Assembly: GCA_022567855.1 (NCBI GenBank)
Contig: JADFGE010000063.1
Coordinates: 1 to 10,560, forward strand
DNA from: Planctomycetota bacterium
GTDB lineage: Bacteria > Planctomycetota > Phycisphaerae > Phycisphaerales > SM1A02
Direction: 5' to 3'
Length of the DNA stretch: 10,560 nucleotides
This document shows, piece by piece, positions 7,111 through 10,560 of this stretch (position 1 is the first letter of the stretch; each line of letters starts with the position of its first letter). The position numbers and the translations under genes are program-made. Under the pieces are notes generated by a model that saw nothing but the letters and a program-made list of their open reading frames with translations, ran no database searches and was not told the origin of the DNA.

Positions 7111-7470
7111 CGTTCGCCACGGCAAACGCCAAGACACCGCCCGCTTCGAATTCCTCACAAACGATTGCATGGCTCCTCGCACCCGCGGATCAGCAGTACC
7201 GTGGAGCGGGCGTTGCTCGCCGCAATCGAGCCATCGAGCGCAGATGCCGCGCCCTTTCCGCACAAAGCACACAACCGGCGCAACGCCTACAAACGGAATA
7301 CCCGGCAATCTCAGCACGAGAAAACAGCGAGGGGCTGGCATGCGAGACCCCGTATTGGAACCTGTGGTTGAGCGGGAGGTAGGCGCGCTGGAGGCCCGCT
7401 CTTGTGCGGCCCGTATGGGCGTCACGAAGGCAACCTCGACACCGCGTTCGTTGAGGAGTATCCAGGAATC
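7111..7470. other. Intergenic gap without a supported gene
   Basis: This stretch of 360 nt between the ankyrin gene and the membrane protein gene shows no recognisable domain, RNA gene or clear terminator. Several frames are free of stops, including a long minus-strand frame, but this is common at this base composition and none has a recognisable product. A GAGGAG at 7453-7458 and AGGA at 7464-7467 lie just before the start chosen for the next gene. Confidence 0.5.
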
Positions 7471-8205
7471 ATGTCCTGCTGCTGGCAAATTATCGGTATC
7501 AGTACGACGCTCGCCGAGGTCACCACCAGCGGATGGCGTCCGAGAATGGCGGATGCCGCCGTACCTGGAACCCTGATCGTGGCGTTCTACCTGATCGTCG
7601 CGGTCGCGTGCGCATGGGCGCTGTCCGTCGCGAGAATCGGCGCCCGCATGGCCAAAGAATATCGGAAGGTTGAACGCCGAAAACACGATCGCACCGTCGC
7701 GTACCGGGCGAGCTTCCTGTTTTGGGCCTTGCTCACCCTGTGCATGGTCATCCTCGGCGTGAACAAACATCTGGACCTGGAATCGTGGCTGACTGAGTTC
7801 GGCCGAAACATCGCGCTGTCGCAAGGTTGGTACGAAACCAGATCCAGTGTTCAGCGACCCCTTGTCGCCGGCGTTGCTGGATTCGGTTTGATCTCATTGG
7901 CCGTGCTGCTGGTTCTGACGCGCCGGCTTCTGCCACGCCATGTTCTTGCGTTCGTAGGCACCGTCATCCTGTTGTGTTTCGTCATCGCTCGTGCGATGTC
8001 GTTTCATCAGTTGGATGATGCGCTTGCAATCGAAATGCTTGGTGTCCGAGTCCGTTGGCTGCTGGAGTTAGGCGGCATCCTGTGCATAGGCGCTTGTGCG
8101 GTAAAGAATTGCTGGTGGTACGGACTCCCTCGCCGCTTACGAGCGAGCGTGTCGCCGTGCCCTGACAGAACCGCTGTTGCGCCCGCGCACGTCGGACGCA
8201 GCTAA
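7471..8205 (+). CDS. Conserved multi-pass membrane protein of unknown function
   Basis: The frame encodes an integral membrane protein with about five hydrophobic segments. Counted from the internal ATG at 7546 these lie at about 7-28, 54-72, 106-125, 131-150 and 171-187. Between segments two and three is the stretch GVNKHLDLESWLTEFGR followed by SQGWYETRSSVQ, and after segment four ARAMSFHQLD; I recall similar GINKQLDLQ...GWY..R...Q and R..SFHH.D patterns in an uncharacterised bacterial membrane family, but cannot confirm it here. The loop after segment one is strongly basic (KEYRKVERRKHDR), suggesting that it faces the cytoplasm. Possible starts are ATG 7402, 7471 and 7546. I chose 7471 because AGGA and GAGGAG lie upstream, but 7546 begins just before the first membrane segment and is equally credible. 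No function can be assigned. Confidence 0.75.
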   Translation: MSCCWQIIGISTTLAEVTTSGWRPRMADAAVPGTLIVAFYLIVAVACAWALSVARIGARMAKEYRKVERRKHDRTVAYRASFLFWALLTLCMVILGVNKHLDLESWLTEFGRNIALSQGWYETRSSVQRPLVAGVAGFGLISLAVLLVLTRRLLPRHVLAFVGTVILLCFVIARAMSFHQLDDALAIEMLGVRVRWLLELGGILCIGACAVKNCWWYGLPRRLRASVSPCPDRTAVAPAHVGRS

Positions 8206-8236
8206 ATAAGCGCGGTCCAAGCGGCGCTTGGCTTAT
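8206..8236 (+). terminator. Stable hairpin immediately after the membrane protein gene
   Basis: CCAAGC (8217-8222) pairs perfectly with GCTTGG (8226-8231) around a 3-nt loop, and the flanking ATAAG (8206-8210) pairs with CTTAT (8232-8236) across a 6-nt one-sided bulge. The structure starts at the base after the TAA stop. There is no T-run behind it, so it may be a transcript-stabilising 3' end or a non-canonical terminator. A further inverted repeat, CGGACGC/GCGTCCG, follows (8237-8243 with 8264-8270). The rest of the spacer to 8474 shows nothing I recognise. Confidence 0.45.
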
Positions 8237-8485
8237 CGGACGCATCCTCCGTCGCAACATCGGGCGTCCGCGAGCCGGTGACAATAACCAGCCGGGCCAG
8301 CCTGTTCCGTCTGGGTTCCTACGCCATCGCGATTTCTACAAGTGCCTTCATCAGCATAGGTTGCGCTCATCCGATGGTTCCGTAGGCGCTGCGGTAGGTT
8401 CATTGCGCGTGCCGAGCCGGACAGTTGCGCTGGGCGCCGGTGACGCGACCGCAGCATCGACACCGCTGTGCGTTGGGGGGCAGCT

Positions 8486-10354
8486 ATGCACAGACAATCG
8501 CAACACGTCCTTTTTGGTTATGCATTGTATCTCCTGCTCTGTGGGCTGGCTGGATACGCCCTCTCGGGCATCGACGGCCAGGTGCACATCCACGGCGTAC
8601 GGCTCGCACTCGCGGTCGGTGTTTGCGCGATGATCGCCGGGCGAGTCGCCCGGACTCGGACCCTCGCCGTACTCGCCATGGACGTCAGTGCACTTCTGAT
8701 CCTGGCCGCGGGATTGAACTATGTTCGCCTCTGCTTGAAGTGGTACGGGACGGAGGGCGCCGACTGGTACAGCCCGTACCTCGCCGCGGCGATGGCCCTG
8801 GGAAGCTTCGTGGCCTTGCCGTTTCTGATCAGGTCTCGACCGAAACCAAACCGATCTGCCGCGGAGTGGTGGAGACCGTCGCCACTGATCTCGCTTGCGG
8901 TTCTGGTTCTGATCCGGTTCCCTCGGTGCCGCCACGGTCTCGGCGCGGCGCGGCGCGCCGGACTGACACTAGGCACGCTGCTGTTGATCATCGGCTTCGT
9001 ATTTACGAACAGCGATCGTCTGCCGCGCCGTTCCGTGGCCGCAATATTCCAGACGGCTCGCTTGGTCCAGCAACACCAAGAGCTTCTGCGCGATCTTCTG
9101 GACGATCCACAGCAACTCCGACAGATCCTCAATGATCGCGAGCAGTTGGAGGAACTCCTGGCCGACCCAAGGGCGCAGGATCTGATCGAGGACTTGACCG
9201 CGGACGGCGGCCTGCTGGAAGGAGCAGATGTGCGAGCCCTGGCCGAGCGCGTCGCCGAGGGTGACCTGGATGCCGTCAACGAACTTCTTGATGAAGCGGG
9301 GCTGACCACCGCGAAGGAGTTGCTCGCAGACATGAGCAGCAACGACGGCGCACTGAAGGAACTGCTCGACGACAACGAGCTGGCCGCAGCCGAGACACTC
9401 CTGTCGAGCGCGAGCAGCGATAAGGCGAGGTCAGCGGCGAAGACATTGTTATCGAGGGCCATCGATCCCGACTCGACGAAGCGGCCGAACGCGGCGTCGG
9501 CCTTGGGCAAGGTTGGGCAGGAACGAAGCGCCGACCTCCTCAGCCATTTGCCTGACATCGCAAATATCGACCTCAACGACACAAGGGTTCAAACGGCACT
9601 GCGAAAGCTCGGGATCGATCGGCAGGAAGCAGCCCGGCTTGCCGCCGAGGCCACCGATGCGACCCGCGCGACGGGCGGGCTGGTACAAAGCCCGGCGTCA
9701 TTATTCGGGGCGATGAACCACTTCGACGCAAACCTGGCCCCGAAAGTGAACACGCGCATGCTTCCCCAACGGATACGCGCCGAGCGCGCGCCAAGTGAGC
9801 GCCTATCAACGCGCCTGCAGCCGGAGAAGGCGGATTCGCCCCAACTCGGCCATGGGTATCGCCTTGGTCTGCGCTCGATCCAGATTCAAGGGGCGCCGCC
9901 AACACCAAACGAACCGCTCAACGTCTTCGCGCTTGTCAAGCCGCGACCTGACTTCCTCCAGGAACGCCTGGGTGCGTACCTCGCCTCGGCAAACGCCGGG
10001 CCCCTGCTCGACCAGAGCGAATCGCCTGAGCCGACCCCTCAGCAGGAGACGACCCCGCAGCCGCACGTGATCCCAGTTGACGTCGCGGCGGTGACGGCCA
10101 CGCAGCTTGACCCGACACCGCTTCAAACGCCGTCGGCCGAACTCGACGATCGGCCGGCCCTGATCGACGATCACCCGACGCGCCGGATCGCGCAAACGCC
10201 AACCACAATTCGAACCGAGGTCGGCGGCAGTGATGATCGAATGCTCGAAGCTGGGGCTGCGAGCACACGGTTCGGTCGACTCGCCCCGATGCTCGGGGCT
10301 GCGTGCATGCTCGCCGGGCTCCTGACGATCGGCGCCTCACTTTCCCGGCGGTAA
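8486..10354 (+). CDS. Large membrane-anchored protein with helical, HEAT-like and proline-rich regions
   Basis: I do not recognise this 622-residue protein as a known family. Hydrophobic segments at about 8-28, 38-55, 60-83, 97-115 and 158-175, with a weaker one near 133-145, form an N-terminal membrane domain. Residues 185-310 are highly charged and helical, including a short ten-residue repeat at 204-233 (LLDDPQQLRQ, ILNDREQLEE, LLADPRAQDL). Residues 313-357 resemble HEAT or armadillo helices (RPNAASALGKVGQERSADLL). A proline- and glutamine-rich linker (about 510-580) leads to a final hydrophobic segment at 597-618 followed by two arginines. It may be a scaffold of the cell envelope; that is inference. 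The ATG at 8486 has a GGGGGG (8475-8480) 5 nt upstream, better than the in-frame GTG at 8468. The coding frame runs unbroken to TAA at 10352. Confidence 0.8.
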   Translation: MHRQSQHVLFGYALYLLLCGLAGYALSGIDGQVHIHGVRLALAVGVCAMIAGRVARTRTLAVLAMDVSALLILAAGLNYVRLCLKWYGTEGADWYSPYLAAAMALGSFVALPFLIRSRPKPNRSAAEWWRPSPLISLAVLVLIRFPRCRHGLGAARRAGLTLGTLLLIIGFVFTNSDRLPRRSVAAIFQTARLVQQHQELLRDLLDDPQQLRQILNDREQLEELLADPRAQDLIEDLTADGGLLEGADVRALAERVAEGDLDAVNELLDEAGLTTAKELLADMSSNDGALKELLDDNELAAAETLLSSASSDKARSAAKTLLSRAIDPDSTKRPNAASALGKVGQERSADLLSHLPDIANIDLNDTRVQTALRKLGIDRQEAARLAAEATDATRATGGLVQSPASLFGAMNHFDANLAPKVNTRMLPQRIRAERAPSERLSTRLQPEKADSPQLGHGYRLGLRSIQIQGAPPTPNEPLNVFALVKPRPDFLQERLGAYLASANAGPLLDQSESPEPTPQQETTPQPHVIPVDVAAVTATQLDPTPLQTPSAELDDRPALIDDHPTRRIAQTPTTIRTEVGGSDDRMLEAGAASTRFGRLAPMLGAACMLAGLLTIGASLSRR

Positions 10355-10547
10355 CGACCCCGAAGCGCGACCGGCGGCCGCCACGCTATAAGGCGACCTC
10401 GATCGGTTGTATCGACTGTGCGGGCTGGGCGGTTTACAACGGTTACTGCGCCCCGATACCCCGGGGTCACGTCGATGTGGTGCTGGGTTTGGGACGATAC
10501 CGCTACCGGCACCTTGCACGTGCCTGATTCGCAACGGGGGCGGTTCC
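10355..10547. other. Intergenic spacer
   Basis: No gene is supported in this spacer. It contains two short perfect palindromes, GGCGGCCGCC (10373-10382) and ACCCCGGGGT (10458-10467), neither followed by a T-run. They may be chance at this base composition. Confidence 0.4.
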
Positions 10548-10560
10548 ATGATCGAACTGG
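10548..10560 (+). CDS. Possible start of a next gene, cut by window edge
   Basis: An ATG at 10548 (MIEL...) is preceded 5 nt upstream by a purine-rich GGGGGCGG, a credible ribosome binding site, and lies about 190 nt after the previous stop. Only four codons are visible, so nothing can be said about the product. Confidence 0.3.

Noticed and set aside
7073..7576. Plus-strand open frame of 167 codons across the gap
   Set aside because: It overlaps the end of the ankyrin gene in another frame; composition is rich in Arg, Ser and Pro as in out-of-frame translation, and no motif is recognised.
6838..7824. Minus-strand open frame of 328 codons spanning the end of the ankyrin gene, the gap and the start of the membrane protein gene
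   Set aside because: No recognisable domain, it opposes two better-supported genes over much of its length, and long stop-free antisense frames are expected in GC-rich coding DNA.
8719..9582. Minus-strand frame of 287 codons, very rich in Ser and Arg
   Set aside because: Mirror of the plus-strand coding sequence; the Ser/Arg-rich composition is typical of antisense translation of Glu/Leu/Ala-rich codons.
10303..10527. Small plus-strand frame ending in the right-hand spacer
   Set aside because: It starts inside the end of the 622-residue protein gene, has no ribosome binding site that I can see and no recognisable motif.

Overview
This is a high-GC bacterial window with two parts: the promoter-proximal end of a surface-polysaccharide locus on the minus strand, and a set of envelope or exported proteins of mostly unknown function on the plus strand. 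The organism cannot be fixed from the sequence. A Gram-negative lineage with many large uncharacterised membrane and repeat proteins fits, and Planctomycetota is a reasonable guess, but it is only a guess.

Left part (1-4151, all minus strand, read right to left): a NusG-paralogue antiterminator of the RfaH/UpxY type (3543-4151); a 147-nt spacer with several hairpins, one of them terminator-like; a polysaccharide pyruvyl transferase family protein (2043-3395); an asparagine-synthetase-like protein whose N-terminal glutaminase domain has lost its catalytic cysteine (298-2046); and the N-terminal part of a canonical glutamine-dependent asparagine synthetase (1-310, cut by the window edge). The last three genes overlap by 4 and 13 nt, so they are almost certainly co-transcribed and translationally coupled. 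Expected logic: the antiterminator lets RNA polymerase read a long polysaccharide operon, the pyruvyl transferase decorates sugars, and the amidotransferases amidate sugar acids or a related substrate. The operon continues beyond the left edge.

Middle (4152-7110): a divergent intergenic region of about 450 nt with hairpins on both sides, then a large plus-strand gene for a predicted exported protein made almost entirely of about 23 ankyrin repeats. Three successive blocks of five repeats (165 residues, exactly 495 bp each) form a higher-order repeat, and a cysteine recurs at one helix position in about ten repeats.

Right part (7111-10560): a gap of about 360 nt with no convincing gene, a multi-pass membrane protein of a conserved uncharacterised type (7471-8205), a hairpin just after its stop codon, then a 622-residue protein (8486-10354) with an N-terminal membrane domain, a charged helical and HEAT-like middle, a proline-rich linker and a C-terminal membrane segment. 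The first codons of another plus-strand gene may lie at the right edge. No tRNA, rRNA, CRISPR array, insertion sequence or phage gene was recognised.
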